Positions 44,951 to 54,485 of a DNA stretch of 64,000 nucleotides are shown piece after piece (the stretch's first letter is position 1; each line of letters begins with the position of its first letter). A model generated the notes under the pieces. The model was given only the letters and a program-made list of their open reading frames with translations, made no database searches and was not told where the DNA came from. A program made the translations under genes and the position numbers. Origin of the DNA: Cetobacterium ceti (lineage in GTDB: Bacteria > Fusobacteriota > Fusobacteriia > Fusobacteriales > Fusobacteriaceae); assembly GCF_900167275.1 (NCBI RefSeq), contig NZ_FUWX01000007.1, positions 105,234 through 169,233 of the forward strand, in the 5' to 3' direction.

Positions 44951-46081
44951 ATGATACTTTATTGGTTGATTTTTATAAAATTATTCCTAGGAGGGTTTTA
45001 TGAAGTTCTTGGGAAAAATGAAAAAATAAAAAATCGTTTATATTATATAACTATAGGAACCCTGGTGCTATTTTTTGGAACCAGGGGTTTTATAGGTTGG
45101 GATTGGTATTTTTATTATCCATCCTTTATGAAAATGGCCTATTCCTATGAACCTGGATATATGCTTTTTTCAAAGGTTGTAGGCCTAGTCTATAAAAATT
45201 ATCATTTCTTTGTGTTTATAAATACACTTTTAGATTTTACAATGATATATTTTATATTTAAAAGAAAAAAGTATAAGATTTTGACCCTGGCTTTATACTT
45301 TGCAATACAGGGAATTCCCATGGAAGTTGATTTAATGAGAAATATTAAAAGTATACTTTTATTTTTACTTTCTATTAAATATATAGAGGAAAAAAGATTT
45401 TTACCATTTTTAGGTTTAAATATTTTAGGTTTTACCTTTCATATAACAGCTCTTTTATATATTCCCATGTATTTCATACTTCCTAGAAAATATGATTGGA
45501 GATTAATATGGGGATTATTTATCTTAGGAAATCTATATTATCTTTTAGATTTAAAAATTATTATTAGGGGAATGGAGTATATAGGAACAAGTTTAGGTGG
45601 AGGAATGGGACATAAAATTTTAGGGTATATGTCTGTAATTCCTAAAACTTTCCATAATAGAGTCACCCTTCTTTATTTAGAAAGAATACCTTTATTTTTA
45701 CTGGGATTTTTTCTTTGTAAAAATGAGATAAATAAAAACTCCCTATATATTTGGATATATATATTTTTATTTACCAGTGAGCTTTCAATAGCTTCTGTGA
45801 GAATTGGGATATTGTTTATATATTCAGTTTGGTTTATATTAGAGGAGGGAGTGGAAAGAGCAAAGGGGAAAAAGGCAAAAATTGCAGTGTTAACCCTAGG
45901 ATTAACCATAGGCCTTTTAAGAACTTGGAATCACCTTAGCTTTTCAGGAAATAAGATAACCTATCCCTATAGGTCAGTTTTATATGACCATGAAACCTAT
46001 GAAAAGAGTAAAGTAAGGGTGGATAGGGCTAGGAAAACCATAGGAGATGGTCACGGAAGGGAGCTGTTGCTTCAATACTAA
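44951..46081 (+). CDS. EpsG-family polysaccharide polymerase (Wzy-like)
   Basis: A 376-residue polytopic membrane protein with about ten hydrophobic helices. The arrangement fits the EpsG family: an early GTRGFIGWDWYFYYPSF loop, EPGYMLFSKVVGLVYKNYHFFVFI, then FAIQGIPMEVDLMRNIKSILLFLLSI and GFTFHITALLYIPMYF with the conserved HxTAL histidine. These proteins polymerise undecaprenyl-linked repeats on the periplasmic side in Wzx/Wzy-dependent pathways. The flippase that would deliver the units lies away from this locus, at 58415. The gene is positioned among glycosyltransferase genes in one co-directional run. Confidence 0.82.
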   Translation: MILYWLIFIKLFLGGFYEVLGKNEKIKNRLYYITIGTLVLFFGTRGFIGWDWYFYYPSFMKMAYSYEPGYMLFSKVVGLVYKNYHFFVFINTLLDFTMIYFIFKRKKYKILTLALYFAIQGIPMEVDLMRNIKSILLFLLSIKYIEEKRFLPFLGLNILGFTFHITALLYIPMYFILPRKYDWRLIWGLFILGNLYYLLDLKIIIRGMEYIGTSLGGGMGHKILGYMSVIPKTFHNRVTLLYLERIPLFLLGFFLCKNEINKNSLYIWIYIFLFTSELSIASVRIGILFIYSVWFILEEGVERAKGKKAKIAVLTLGLTIGLLRTWNHLSFSGNKITYPYRSVLYDHETYEKSKVRVDRARKTIGDGHGRELLLQY

Positions 46082-46091
46082 AGGAGGAAAT

Positions 46092-47198
46092 ATGAAGATA
46101 TTTTTTACAGCCAATGTCCTTTGGGATATTTATATATTTAGATATGGTGTTATAAAGGAATTGATTAAAGATGGCCATGAGGTTGTAGTAGTAGCACCAA
46201 AAGATGACAGAATAGATTTTGAAAAACAATTAAATATAAGACATATTCCCATAGAGGTAAATAAAAGAGGGGTAAACCCCATTGAAGATTTAAGACTTAT
46301 GTTAAACTTAGGAAGTATTTATAAAAGAGAAAAGCCAGATATAGTTTTCCATTATACTATAAAGCCTAATATTTATGGTACCTTAGGGGCAAAAATTGCC
46401 AAGGTAAAATCCATAGCTGTCCTAACGGGATTGGGATATTCTTTTACATCAAACAATATGGTTTCTAAAATTGCTAGGTTTATGTATAAAATATCTTTAC
46501 CCAAGGCAAATGAAGTGTGGGTATTAAATAGAGATGATAAACATGAACTTATAAATAGAAAAATAGTGGATGAAAAGAAGCTCTTTATACTTCCAGGGGA
46601 GGGAATAGATTTAAATAGATTTAAAAAGTTAAATCTTCCTAGGGAATATAAAGGGATAACTTTTTTAATGATAGCAAGGGCATTTATAGATAAGGGATTT
46701 TTAGAATATGTGAAGGCAGCTAGACATATAAAGGAAAAATATCCCCATGTGAGATTTCAATTTCTAGGAGCCCTAGGTGGAAATGGGGTAAATGGAATAG
46801 ATAGAAGTACAATGGATGCCTTGGTTGAAGAGGGACTTTTAGAGTATTTAGGTCATAGGAAGGATGTTCCTAAAATTATAGATAGATGTGATTGTGTGGT
46901 ATTACCATCCTATAGGGAGGGGATATCTAAGGTACTCCTTGAAGCGGCGGCCATGGAAAAACCCATAATTGCCACAGATGTAACAGGGTGTAAGGAAATA
47001 GTGGAAAATGGGAAAAATGGTTATTTGGTAAAGGTGAAAAATAGTGAATCTTTAATTGGAGCTATGGAAAAATTTATGAATCTTTCCCAAGAAAAAATAG
47101 ATGAAATGGGAAAATATAGCCGTGAAAAAATGAAAAATGAGTTTGATGAAAAAATAATAGTGAATATATATAGGAGAAAATTATGGAACTTAGTATAA
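46092..47198 (+). CDS. Glycosyltransferase family 4 (CapM/PglA-like)
   Basis: A 368-residue GT-B enzyme. The N domain shows MKIFFTANVLWDIYIFRYGVI, PDIVFHYTIKPNIYGTLGAK and AVLTGLGYSF, a pattern typical of CapM/PglA-like transferases that use UDP-GalNAc or related sugars. The C domain shows FLMIARAFIDKGFLEYV and VLPSYREGISKVLLEAAAMEKPIIATDVTGCKEIV with the E-x7-E motif. The ATG at 46092, behind AAAGGAGGAAA, is preferred over an in-frame ATG at 46047 inside the preceding gene. It overlaps the following GT2 gene by 16 bases. Donor specificity is inferred only loosely; UDP-GalNAc would fit the nearby galE and kinase fusion. Confidence 0.88.
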   Translation: MKIFFTANVLWDIYIFRYGVIKELIKDGHEVVVVAPKDDRIDFEKQLNIRHIPIEVNKRGVNPIEDLRLMLNLGSIYKREKPDIVFHYTIKPNIYGTLGAKIAKVKSIAVLTGLGYSFTSNNMVSKIARFMYKISLPKANEVWVLNRDDKHELINRKIVDEKKLFILPGEGIDLNRFKKLNLPREYKGITFLMIARAFIDKGFLEYVKAARHIKEKYPHVRFQFLGALGGNGVNGIDRSTMDALVEEGLLEYLGHRKDVPKIIDRCDCVVLPSYREGISKVLLEAAAMEKPIIATDVTGCKEIVENGKNGYLVKVKNSESLIGAMEKFMNLSQEKIDEMGKYSREKMKNEFDEKIIVNIYRRKLWNLV

Positions 47199-48172
47199 TT
47201 GTACCTATTTACAATGTGGAGAAATATTTAAGAGAATGCCTAGATTCACTATACAGTATTTCTAATATAAAATTAGAGATTATATTGATAAATGATGGGT
47301 CAAGGGATTCTAGTTTAAGTATAGCTAGGGAATATGAAAAGAGATATAGGGAAAAAACTCTTTTGATATCTAAAGAAAATGGAGGTCTATCCTCAGGAAG
47401 AAATTTAGGTTTAGATATGGCCAAGGGTGATTATGTGGCCTTTATAGATAGTGATGATTTTATAGATGTGGAGAAATTTCAAAATTTTTTTAAAATTGTT
47501 CAGGAAAATAATTTAGATATAGGTGTTGGAAACTTTAAATATTACTATGAAGATGGGGAAACAGGGGATATTTTTAGATCTTCCTCTGTTAAAAGAGGAG
47601 AGGTTTTAAGTGGAAGTGAATTTTTAGAACTGATTCTTCAAAAACCCAAATGTTTTAGAGAGGAAGTTGTGGACGATCTCTATAGAAGAAGATTTTTAAT
47701 TGAAAATAATTTAAAGTTTAAAGAGGGAATTTTACATGAGGATAGTTACTTCACTCCTAGGGCTTATCTTAGAGCGGAAAGGGTTAAATTTATAGATATA
47801 GCCTATTACTACTACAGACAAAGAAGTGGAAGTATAATGAGTGAGGTAAATGAAAAAAGTATAGAATCTCTAGATTATATTACAAGAAATCTATATAGAT
47901 TATATAATGATACAGATAGTCATGGGAAAAAAGCTTTACAAATATTACTTCCTAGTTTTTATAGGGTGGTACTATATAGATATTTGGCCCTAGGGAAAGA
48001 TTATAGGGAGGAGTTAACATTTTATAGAACTATGTTTTTAGGATTAAAGGCCTATGAAAATGGAGTTCTAGAAGATAAAATTTTATTTTTATCTCCTAGG
48101 TTAGGTGCTCTTCTTAGGAAAATTTTAAAAAGAGATATTGGTTTAGAAAGAAAACTTCAAAAAATATCCTGA
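47183..48172 (+). CDS. Glycosyltransferase family 2
   Basis: A 329-residue GT-A enzyme. SIIVPIYNVEKYLRECLDSL, IILINDGSRDSSLSIAREY, ISKENGGLSSGRNLGLDMAKGDYVAFIDSDDF and, later, EEVVDDLYRRRFL plus FKEGILHEDSYFTPRAYL are all typical of family 2 capsule/EPS transferases. DSDD is the metal-binding motif. The C-terminal 80 residues are helical and may bind the membrane. It begins inside the 3' end of the previous gene, so it depends on the same mRNA. It is the fourth glycosyltransferase of the locus after the initiating sugar transferase, suggesting a repeat unit of about five sugars; this is an estimate from gene count. Confidence 0.88.
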   Translation: MELSIIVPIYNVEKYLRECLDSLYSISNIKLEIILINDGSRDSSLSIAREYEKRYREKTLLISKENGGLSSGRNLGLDMAKGDYVAFIDSDDFIDVEKFQNFFKIVQENNLDIGVGNFKYYYEDGETGDIFRSSSVKRGEVLSGSEFLELILQKPKCFREEVVDDLYRRRFLIENNLKFKEGILHEDSYFTPRAYLRAERVKFIDIAYYYYRQRSGSIMSEVNEKSIESLDYITRNLYRLYNDTDSHGKKALQILLPSFYRVVLYRYLALGKDYREELTFYRTMFLGLKAYENGVLEDKILFLSPRLGALLRKILKRDIGLERKLQKIS

Positions 48173-48220
48173 ATAGGATAAAATAGAAAAGGGTTAATAA
48201 TAGCAAAAGGGGAAGTGAGT

Positions 48221-49195
48221 ATGAAAAATATATTAGTTACAGGTGGAGCAGGATATATAGGAAGTCACGCAGTTGCAGAACTTTTAGATAGTGGATATTC
48301 AGTTATTGTTTTAGATAACTTAGAAAATGGATATAAAGAATTAGTTGATAAAAGAGCTAAGTTCTATTTAGGAGATGTAAGAGAACCTGAAACCTTTGAA
48401 AATGTTTTTAAGGAAAATAAAATAGATGGAGTTATGCATTTTGCAGGGTATATAAAGGTTGGAGAAAGTGTTTTAGAACCTGGAAAATATTATATAAATA
48501 ACACTTATGGTGTAATGAATGTTTTAGAGATGATGAGAAAATATTCTGTAAAAAATATAGTATTTTCATCTACAGCTGCTGTGTATGGAGAGGTTAAATG
48601 TGAGGGACTTGTGGAGGAAAATTATCCTACAAATCCTATAAATCCCTATGGAGCAAGTAAGTTAATGGCAGAAAGGGTAATAGAGGATGCTGCTAAGGCC
48701 TATGGTCTTAATTATTCTATTTTCAGATATTTCAACGTTGGTGGAGCCCATGAAAAGCATCATATAGGGCAAAAAGGGGAAGGGGTAACAGCCCTTATAC
48801 CTATACTTTTACAAGTTGCCAAGGGAGAAAGAAAGAAATTAGAAATATATGGAAATGATTATCCTACAAAGGATGGAACAGGAATTAGGGATTATATTCA
48901 TGTGGTGGATTTAGTAAGAGCTCATATAAGTGCTCTACCAGTTTTAGATAGAAATATAAGTGGAATTTATAACCTAGGAAATGGAAATGGTTTCTCTGTG
49001 TTAGAGATGCTATCTTCAGCTAGGGAAGTAACAGGGGAGCCAATAGATGCAGAGTTTACTCCTAGAAGATTAGGAGACCCAGCAGCAGTTGTGGCTTCTA
49101 GTGAAAAAGCTAGAACAATTTTAGGATGGGAACCTGAGTACACAGAGGTATCTAAAATAATCTCTACCGCTTGGAATTGGTATAAAGCCTTATAA
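48221..49195 (+). CDS. galE: UDP-glucose/UDP-GlcNAc 4-epimerase
   Basis: A 324-residue short-chain dehydrogenase/reductase. The NAD site is [13 protein letters not shown] near the N terminus, followed by [11 protein letters not shown]. The catalytic residues are S124-ish ([10 protein letters not shown]) and the YxxxK pair in [30 protein letters not shown] and [14 protein letters not shown] are diagnostic for GalE. It interconverts UDP-glucose and UDP-galactose and, in many bacteria, the N-acetyl forms. A GTG at 48215 is in frame but the ATG at 48221 is better placed after AAAAGGGGAAG. It closes the polysaccharide locus and may also serve the hexosamine kinase/nucleotidyltransferase fusion encoded downstream. 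Confidence 0.93.
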   Translation: MKNILVTGGAGYIGSHAVAELLDSGYSVIVLDNLENGYKELVDKRAKFYLGDVREPETFENVFKENKIDGVMHFAGYIKVGESVLEPGKYYINNTYGVMNVLEMMRKYSVKNIVFSSTAAVYGEVKCEGLVEENYPTNPINPYGASKLMAERVIEDAAKAYGLNYSIFRYFNVGGAHEKHHIGQKGEGVTALIPILLQVAKGERKKLEIYGNDYPTKDGTGIRDYIHVVDLVRAHISALPVLDRNISGIYNLGNGNGFSVLEMLSSAREVTGEPIDAEFTPRRLGDPAAVVASSEKARTILGWEPEYTEVSKIISTAWNWYKAL

Positions 49196-49206
49196 TCTGT
49201 TATAAT
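49178..49206 (+). promoter_or_regulatory. Extended -10 promoter for the SEC-C gene
   Basis: TTGGTA (49178-49183), 17-base spacer, TATAAT (49201-49206) with TGT immediately before it, giving the extended -10 TGTTATAAT. It overlaps the galE 3' end and starts the next unit (49240 onward). Confidence 0.7.
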
Positions 49207-49239
49207 AAGAAAAAATGTTTTAAGAGGAAGGAGATAGTT

Positions 49240-50028
49240 TTGGAATTAAGAGAAGTTTTAAAGAAGTTAACTAAAAAAGATCTACTAGATAACCTAGGAA
49301 TTTACGGGGTGAAAATGCCTCAATCAGCTTTAAAGGACAGAATGATCGATGGATTAATGGAGTTCTTAGAAGCTAAGGAAAATAAAGAGGTAGTTGAAGC
49401 CACAGAAAGAAAAGCTAGAATAATACTAGGTGCAATTAACTTCTATGGAATTATTGAAGGTAAGGATTTAAATGGATTCCTTGAGGCTGTAGATGAAAAT
49501 ATGGAATGTGAAGAGATGAAGGATTTCATAAATAAATACTACCTACTAAAAAATGAAGTAAAATATAATGAGGAAGAGGATTTATATATTTCAACTTTAG
49601 TTGAAGATGAAAAGGCTCTTTTAAGTGAAATGGCTAAGGCAAAGGAGTTAAAATATAATCTTTTACCTACTTCAGAATATATTAAATATAGTGAAAAAGA
49701 TTATCTTGGGAAAATCCCTGGATTTGATAAATTAGAAAAAATTGTTGGAAAAGAAAGAGTTGTAAAATTAATACTAGCTTCTAAAAATGATAAGAATCCA
49801 ACTGACATTATCCAAGACTTTGTTAAGGGGTTAACAATGGCAACTAAGGAAGATGCAGAGGCTCTTATAGATGAGGGAATGAAAATGATAAACAATGTAC
49901 CTCTTTGGGTTTTAAAGGGATACACTGCAAAGGAAATAGTAAGTTCTCTTAAGGAGAAAAAGGTTGGAAGAAATGAGCCTTGTCCTTGTGGAAGTGGAAA
50001 AAAATATAAAAAGTGTTGTGGGAAATAG
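49240..50028 (+). CDS. SEC-C zinc-motif protein of unknown function
   Basis: A 262-residue mostly helical, charged protein ending in the SEC-C motif: [19 protein letters not shown], a CxCx(8)CC zinc site like the C terminus of SecA. The N terminus ([23 protein letters not shown]) looks like a SAP/Rho-N-like helix pair; the middle has no recognised family. SEC-C tails bind SecB, ribosomes or nucleic acid in different proteins, so a translation- or export-linked role is possible but undefined. It starts with TTG, 6 bases after AAGGAG, and has its own extended -10 promoter. The kinase fusion follows 29 bases later. Confidence 0.75.
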   Translation: MELREVLKKLTKKDLLDNLGIYGVKMPQSALKDRMIDGLMEFLEAKENKEVVEATERKARIILGAINFYGIIEGKDLNGFLEAVDENMECEEMKDFINKYYLLKNEVKYNEEEDLYISTLVEDEKALLSEMAKAKELKYNLLPTSEYIKYSEKDYLGKIPGFDKLEKIVGKERVVKLILASKNDKNPTDIIQDFVKGLTMATKEDAEALIDEGMKMINNVPLWVLKGYTAKEIVSSLKEKKVGRNEPCPCGSGKKYKKCCGK

Positions 50029-50057
50029 AATCTAAAAAATAAATGGGGGAAAGGAAT

Positions 50058-52007
50058 ATGGTTAAAAGAACTTTAGCTATAATGGCAGCAGGAATGGGTA
50101 GTCGTTATGGGGGGCTAAAACAGATTGATCCAATAGGACCAAAGGGAGAGATTATAATGGAGTATTCCATCCATGATGGGATAAATGCAGGTTTTAATAG
50201 GGTTGTATTTATTATTAAGGAGGAAAATTATAATCTCTTCAAGGAAACCATAGGGGATAAAATTTCTAAAATAGTTGAAGTGGCCTATGTATTTCAAGAT
50301 AGTAAAAATCTTCCAGAAGGGAGAGTTAAACCTTGGGGTACGGCCCATGCTATTTTATCCTGTAAAGAAGTTATAAATGAGCCCTTTGCGGTTATAAATG
50401 CTGATGATTTTTACGGGGCAAGAAGCTTCAGGTTAATTTATGATTTTTTAAATACCAATGGAGATCCTAATACCCATTGTATGTCAGGGTTTACACTAGA
50501 TAGAACCCTAACTGAAAATGGGGCTGTGGCCAGAGGTATATGTGAAATAGATGAAAATGAAAATCTATTATCTATAGTTGAGCGGACAGAGATAAAAAAA
50601 GATAACCATATGGTTGTATACAGGGATGGAGAAAATTGGAATGAAATAGATGGAAAATCCATAGCTTCTATGAATATATGGGGCTTTAAACCTAGTATAT
50701 TTAAAAAATTAGAAGAGGAATTCCCAAAGTTTCTTCAAAGAAATAAAGGCAATATATTAAAGGCTGAATTTTATATACCCTCTGTGGTAGATACTCTTAT
50801 TAAAAACAATGAGGGAAAGATAAAGGTATTAAAAACTCCAGAGCAGTGGTATGGGGTTACCTACAGAGAGGATAGGGATTTTGTAAAAAATGCCATCAGT
50901 AGAATGAAGGCCTATAGATTAAAGGAATTGGTAAAACATTTCCAACTAGAAGGGAAGTTTTTAAAGGGGATTGGTCACAATTCGGGACATATTAACGACA
51001 CCTTCGTAATTGAAGTTTTGAATTTAGAGGGAAGAATAAAAAGATATATTTTTCAAAGAATAAACACTAAAATTTTTAATAATCCAGAGAAACTTATGGA
51101 GAACATAGAGAAAATAACAACTCATATAGGAAAAAAGGTAGAAGCCTTAGGTGGAGACCCATTAAGAGAAACTTTAACCATAGTAAAAACCCTAGATGGG
51201 AAAAATTTCTATGTGGATGAGGACAATGAAGTGTGGAGAATGTATCACTATATAGAGGGAGCTAAAACCTATATGAAGGTGGAAAAACCTGAGCATATGT
51301 ATAAAACAGGAAAAGCTTTAGGAAAGTTCCAAAAACAACTTTCAGATTTTCCTGTGGAAGACCTATATGATACACTGCCTAATTTTCATAATACTGCCAT
51401 GAGATTTGAAAACTTTAAAAGAGCTCTAGAAAATAATAGAGCAGGAAGAGTTGACCTTGTAAGGGATGAAATACAGTTTATTCTTTCAAGGGAAAAGGAT
51501 ACTAGGGTTTTAATAGACCTTTTAGAAAAGGGAAAACTACCTCTTCGGGTGACTCACAATGATACTAAGTTTAATAATATTATGATAGATGAGGCAACAG
51601 ATGAGGGAATTGCAGTTATTGATTTAGATACTGTAATGGGAGGTTTATCCCTTTATGATTTTGGTGATTCCATGCGTTCAGGGGCAACAACAGCCCTAGA
51701 AGATGAGGAGGACCTAAGTAAGGTGAACTTCAGTATGGAGCTTTTTGAGGAATATACAAGGGGATTTTTAGAGACAGCAGGGGATACCCTAAATAAAGAG
51801 GAACTAGATCATTTGGCCTTTTCAGCAAAGGTGATAACCTTAGAACAAGCAATACGTTTCCTAGGAGATTATTTAGATGGGGATATCTACTATAAAATAT
51901 CTAAGGAGAATCACAATCTCATTAGAGCAAGGAATCAGATTAAGCTTGTGAAGGATATGGAAGCCAATATGGAAAGCATGAAGGATATAGTCAATAAATA
52001 TAGATAA
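50058..52007 (+). CDS. Fused sugar nucleotidyltransferase / N-acetylhexosamine 1-kinase-like protein
   Basis: A 649-residue two-domain protein. Residues 1-285 are a nucleotidyltransferase: MAAGMGSRYGGLKQIDPIGPKGEIIMEY (NTP loop), WGTAHAILSCKEVI, VINADDFYG (metal site). Residues about 290-649 resemble Bifidobacterium N-acetylhexosamine 1-kinase (NahK) strikingly: GIGHNSGHINDTFVIE, YIFQRINTKIF, LRVTHNDTKFNNIMID with H500-N501-D502, VIDLDT around D522, and LYDFGDSMRSGATTALEDEEDLSKV. The product could phosphorylate GlcNAc/GalNAc at C1 and convert it to UDP-sugar in one polypeptide. Substrate identity is inferred from NahK. ATG 50043 precedes the Shine-Dalgarno; 50058 is the start. galE and polysaccharide genes are just upstream. 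Confidence 0.8.
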   Translation: MVKRTLAIMAAGMGSRYGGLKQIDPIGPKGEIIMEYSIHDGINAGFNRVVFIIKEENYNLFKETIGDKISKIVEVAYVFQDSKNLPEGRVKPWGTAHAILSCKEVINEPFAVINADDFYGARSFRLIYDFLNTNGDPNTHCMSGFTLDRTLTENGAVARGICEIDENENLLSIVERTEIKKDNHMVVYRDGENWNEIDGKSIASMNIWGFKPSIFKKLEEEFPKFLQRNKGNILKAEFYIPSVVDTLIKNNEGKIKVLKTPEQWYGVTYREDRDFVKNAISRMKAYRLKELVKHFQLEGKFLKGIGHNSGHINDTFVIEVLNLEGRIKRYIFQRINTKIFNNPEKLMENIEKITTHIGKKVEALGGDPLRETLTIVKTLDGKNFYVDEDNEVWRMYHYIEGAKTYMKVEKPEHMYKTGKALGKFQKQLSDFPVEDLYDTLPNFHNTAMRFENFKRALENNRAGRVDLVRDEIQFILSREKDTRVLIDLLEKGKLPLRVTHNDTKFNNIMIDEATDEGIAVIDLDTVMGGLSLYDFGDSMRSGATTALEDEEDLSKVNFSMELFEEYTRGFLETAGDTLNKEELDHLAFSAKVITLEQAIRFLGDYLDGDIYYKISKENHNLIRARNQIKLVKDMEANMESMKDIVNKYR

Positions 52008-52016
52008 AAGTTGGTG

Positions 52017-52844
52017 ATGTTTTTGGCGTTCATAAAAAACCTATTTAGCAAGTTAGCAAGGAAAAAAGAGGATAAAGAAGAGCTTCCTAAGGAGTTAGGA
52101 TGTAATTGTAATAATTGTGATAAGGAGGAAAAGGAGAAAAATCCTAAAACCCTATGTATTCACATAGATCCCTTACCTTGTGAACCAAACCCATTTTTCC
52201 AATGTAAAGAGGAATTTACAAAGTTTTTCACAGAGTTTGAAAGTAAAATAACAACAGTTTATAGATATTACAATATGAACAATATATTCTTAAAGGAGTA
52301 TCTATCTAGATCAAAGGAAGCTCTTCAAGCTTCTAGGGAAAAAAGAGATGAGAATTTTTCAAGATATAGTAGTTGTTACTTTATAAATAATAATTCCTTT
52401 AAGGATATTCACTATATGAGCACTCTTATGAATATATATATGGCCTTTGAAACTCTTTTAAAGAGTATATCTAAGGATGTGGCCTATGATAAAAATATGA
52501 GTATAGAGGATGTACAGGAAAAAAATATGCCATATTTAAATGGATATATGAGTTTTTTAGAGGAAAACTTTGAGAAAAAGGGGCTTTTTTCAGGAAGAGA
52601 AAATGAGTTTGTAAATATAATTAGAAAAATTAGAAATGACTATATACACGATTCCATGACAGAGATTCCAGAGGGAATGGAAAGAGATATAGTTAAACTA
52701 TTTAACTTAAGAGAGGGAAAACGTATTACAGTAGATGATATGTTGATTAATAATACCTTCTCTATATTTGGAGAGATTGCTGGTAAATTAGAAAAGGCGT
52801 ACTGGGCATATAAAAGAGATTATTTAAATACAGTTATAAAATAG
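52017..52844 (+). CDS. Protein of unknown function with HEPN-like RX4H motif
   Basis: I do not recognise a named family. The 275-residue product has a basic/hydrophobic N terminus (AFIKNLFSKLARKK), then a cysteine-rich stretch (LGCNCNNCDK, TLCIHIDPLPCEP, FFQC) that could bind metal, and an all-helical remainder. The segment IIRKIRNDYIHDSM contains R-N-x3-H, the RX4-6H motif with a polar residue after Arg seen in HEPN RNases and HEPN-like proteins. An earlier helix (YMAFETLLKSISKDV) also fits HEPN proteins. TTG 52011, GTG 52014 and ATG 52017 are all in frame with only a weak ribosome site, so the start is uncertain. It directly follows the kinase fusion and is closed by a terminator. Confidence 0.55.
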   Translation: MFLAFIKNLFSKLARKKEDKEELPKELGCNCNNCDKEEKEKNPKTLCIHIDPLPCEPNPFFQCKEEFTKFFTEFESKITTVYRYYNMNNIFLKEYLSRSKEALQASREKRDENFSRYSSCYFINNNSFKDIHYMSTLMNIYMAFETLLKSISKDVAYDKNMSIEDVQEKNMPYLNGYMSFLEENFEKKGLFSGRENEFVNIIRKIRNDYIHDSMTEIPEGMERDIVKLFNLREGKRITVDDMLINNTFSIFGEIAGKLEKAYWAYKRDYLNTVIK

Positions 52845-52871
52845 GATGGGTAACACCATCTTATTTTTTAC
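52844..52871 (+). terminator. Intrinsic terminator
   Basis: GATGG (52845-52849), short loop, CCATC (52856-52860), then TTATTTTTTA. It separates the 49240-52844 unit from the molybdenum-hydroxylase maturation genes. Confidence 0.6.
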
Positions 52872-52900
52872 AGAAAAATAGAGAAAAGGGGGGAAAGGAA

Positions 52901-53740
52901 ATGTTAGTTGTAGTTAGGGGGGCTGGAGATATAGCCACAGGAACCATACATAGACTCCATAGATGTGGATTTAAAGTTATGGGTTTAGAGGTGGAAAATC
53001 CTTCAGCAATTAGAAGGGAAGTATCTTTTTCTGAAGCTATTTACGAAGGTGTAACTTTAATAGAAGGGGTTATAGGAAGAAGAGCCAAAACCTTAGAAGA
53101 GATAAATAAAGCCTTTGAAAGAGGAGAGGTGCCAATAGTTGTAGATAGGGATGGGGTGTGGATTGAAAGATTAAAACCCCATGTAGTAGTAGATGGAATT
53201 TTGGCCAAAAGAAATTTAGGTACAAGTAAGGATATGGCTCCTATAACCATAGGATTAGGTCCTGGGTTTGTTGCAGGAAGAGATGTGGATATAGTAATAG
53301 AAACCATGAGAGGTCATGATTTGGGAAAACTTATTTTTTCTGGAAAGGCCATGGAAAACACAGGAACTCCTGGACTAATAGGAGGAGTTAGTAAGGAAAG
53401 GGTAATTTACTCTGAAAATAGTGGAATATTTAGGGATGGGCTTAAAATTGGAAGCCAAGTTATGAAGGGCGATATTTTAGGATATATTGATGATACTCCT
53501 CTTTTAGCACCAATAGATGGAGTTTTAAGAGGGATAATAAGAGATGGATTTTTAGTGAAAAAGAGATTTAAAATAGGAGATATAGACCCAAGAAGGGAGG
53601 AGGAGAAAAACTCCTTTACTATTTCAGATAAGGCTAGAGCCTTAGGAGGGTCAGTCTTAGAGGGAATTTTATACTTACATTGTCTAAGGGGGAAGGAAAA
53701 TGGAAAGGGATATATTAGAGAGATTAAGTTTAGAGGTTAA
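52901..53740 (+). CDS. YqeB/EF2563-type selenium-dependent molybdenum hydroxylase maturation protein
   Basis: A 279-residue protein matching the YqeB/EF2563 family: a dinucleotide-binding-like N terminus VVRGAGDIATGTIHRLHRCGFKVMGLEVENPSAIRR, then DGILAKRNLGTSKDMAPITIGLGPGFVAGRDVDIVIETMRGHDLG and the mid-region TPLLAPIDGVLRGIIRDG. The family co-occurs with selD and selenium-dependent molybdenum hydroxylases and is thought to act in making or loading the labile selenium cofactor; the biochemistry is not settled. It is the first gene of a three-gene overlapping operon with xdhC-like and moaC, about 41 kb from the purine cluster that it most likely serves. Confidence 0.85.
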   Translation: MLVVVRGAGDIATGTIHRLHRCGFKVMGLEVENPSAIRREVSFSEAIYEGVTLIEGVIGRRAKTLEEINKAFERGEVPIVVDRDGVWIERLKPHVVVDGILAKRNLGTSKDMAPITIGLGPGFVAGRDVDIVIETMRGHDLGKLIFSGKAMENTGTPGLIGGVSKERVIYSENSGIFRDGLKIGSQVMKGDILGYIDDTPLLAPIDGVLRGIIRDGFLVKKRFKIGDIDPRREEEKNSFTISDKARALGGSVLEGILYLHCLRGKENGKGYIREIKFRG

Positions 53741-54485
53741 AAATGGAAAGGCAGGGGTGTTAATAACTTTAACTGAAACACAAGGTTCTGTACCTAGAAG
53801 GGCAGGGGCTATAATGGCCATTGTAGGAGAGGAAGTATTAGGAACCATAGGTGGAGGAAAATTAGAGTATGAGGTTATAAAACTTGGGAAAAAAGCTTTG
53901 GAAGATGGGAAAAGCCAGGAGTTTTCCTATGTACTAACTCCAGAGGAATCTCTAGGAATGAGTTGTGGAGGAAGTGCTAAGGGGTTCATAAAGGTGTTTA
54001 AGCCTCAATATAAGCTTATTATAGCTGGTGGAGGTCATATTGGTAGGGCTTTAAACTACCACTGCAAAAATTTGAATTTTAAAGTTACTGTGGTAGATGA
54101 TAGGGAAGAACTAAGGGGAACTATGGACAATATTGTTATAGGAAACTATAGTGATGTTTTAAAAAACCTAGAGGTAGATGGAGAAACCTATTGTGTAGTG
54201 GTAACAAAGGGGCATCCCACAGACAATGAGGCCATGTTGGCCTTAATTGGAAGGGGAGCTAGATATATAGGAATGATAGGAAGTAGGAAAAAAAGTGCAG
54301 GAACCATGGCAACTTTAAGGGAAAATGGGATTCCTCAAGAGGAAATAGAAAAATTATATACCCCTGTGGGATTAAATATTTCAGATGGAACTCCCGAGGA
54401 GATAGCCCTAGAAATTTTAAGTGAAATATTACTTTTGAAAAATAGAGGAACTTTAAACCATAGGAGGGATGTAAAAAAATGTTAA
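53700..54485 (+). CDS. XdhC/CoxF-family molybdenum cofactor insertion protein
   Basis: A 261-residue protein. The N-terminal XdhC/CoxI domain has [35 protein letters not shown] and [18 protein letters not shown]-terminal Rossmann-type domain starts at [33 protein letters not shown] and includes [14 protein letters not shown] and [10 protein letters not shown]. XdhC binds molybdenum cofactor, promotes its sulfuration (or selenation in this subgroup) and hands it to xanthine dehydrogenase. It begins 41 bases inside the yqeB-like gene with GGGGGAAGGA as Shine-Dalgarno, and its own 3' end overlaps moaC by 7 bases, so the three proteins are made together. Confidence 0.88.
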   Translation: MERDILERLSLEVKNGKAGVLITLTETQGSVPRRAGAIMAIVGEEVLGTIGGGKLEYEVIKLGKKALEDGKSQEFSYVLTPEESLGMSCGGSAKGFIKVFKPQYKLIIAGGGHIGRALNYHCKNLNFKVTVVDDREELRGTMDNIVIGNYSDVLKNLEVDGETYCVVVTKGHPTDNEAMLALIGRGARYIGMIGSRKKSAGTMATLRENGIPQEEIEKLYTPVGLNISDGTPEEIALEILSEILLLKNRGTLNHRRDVKKC

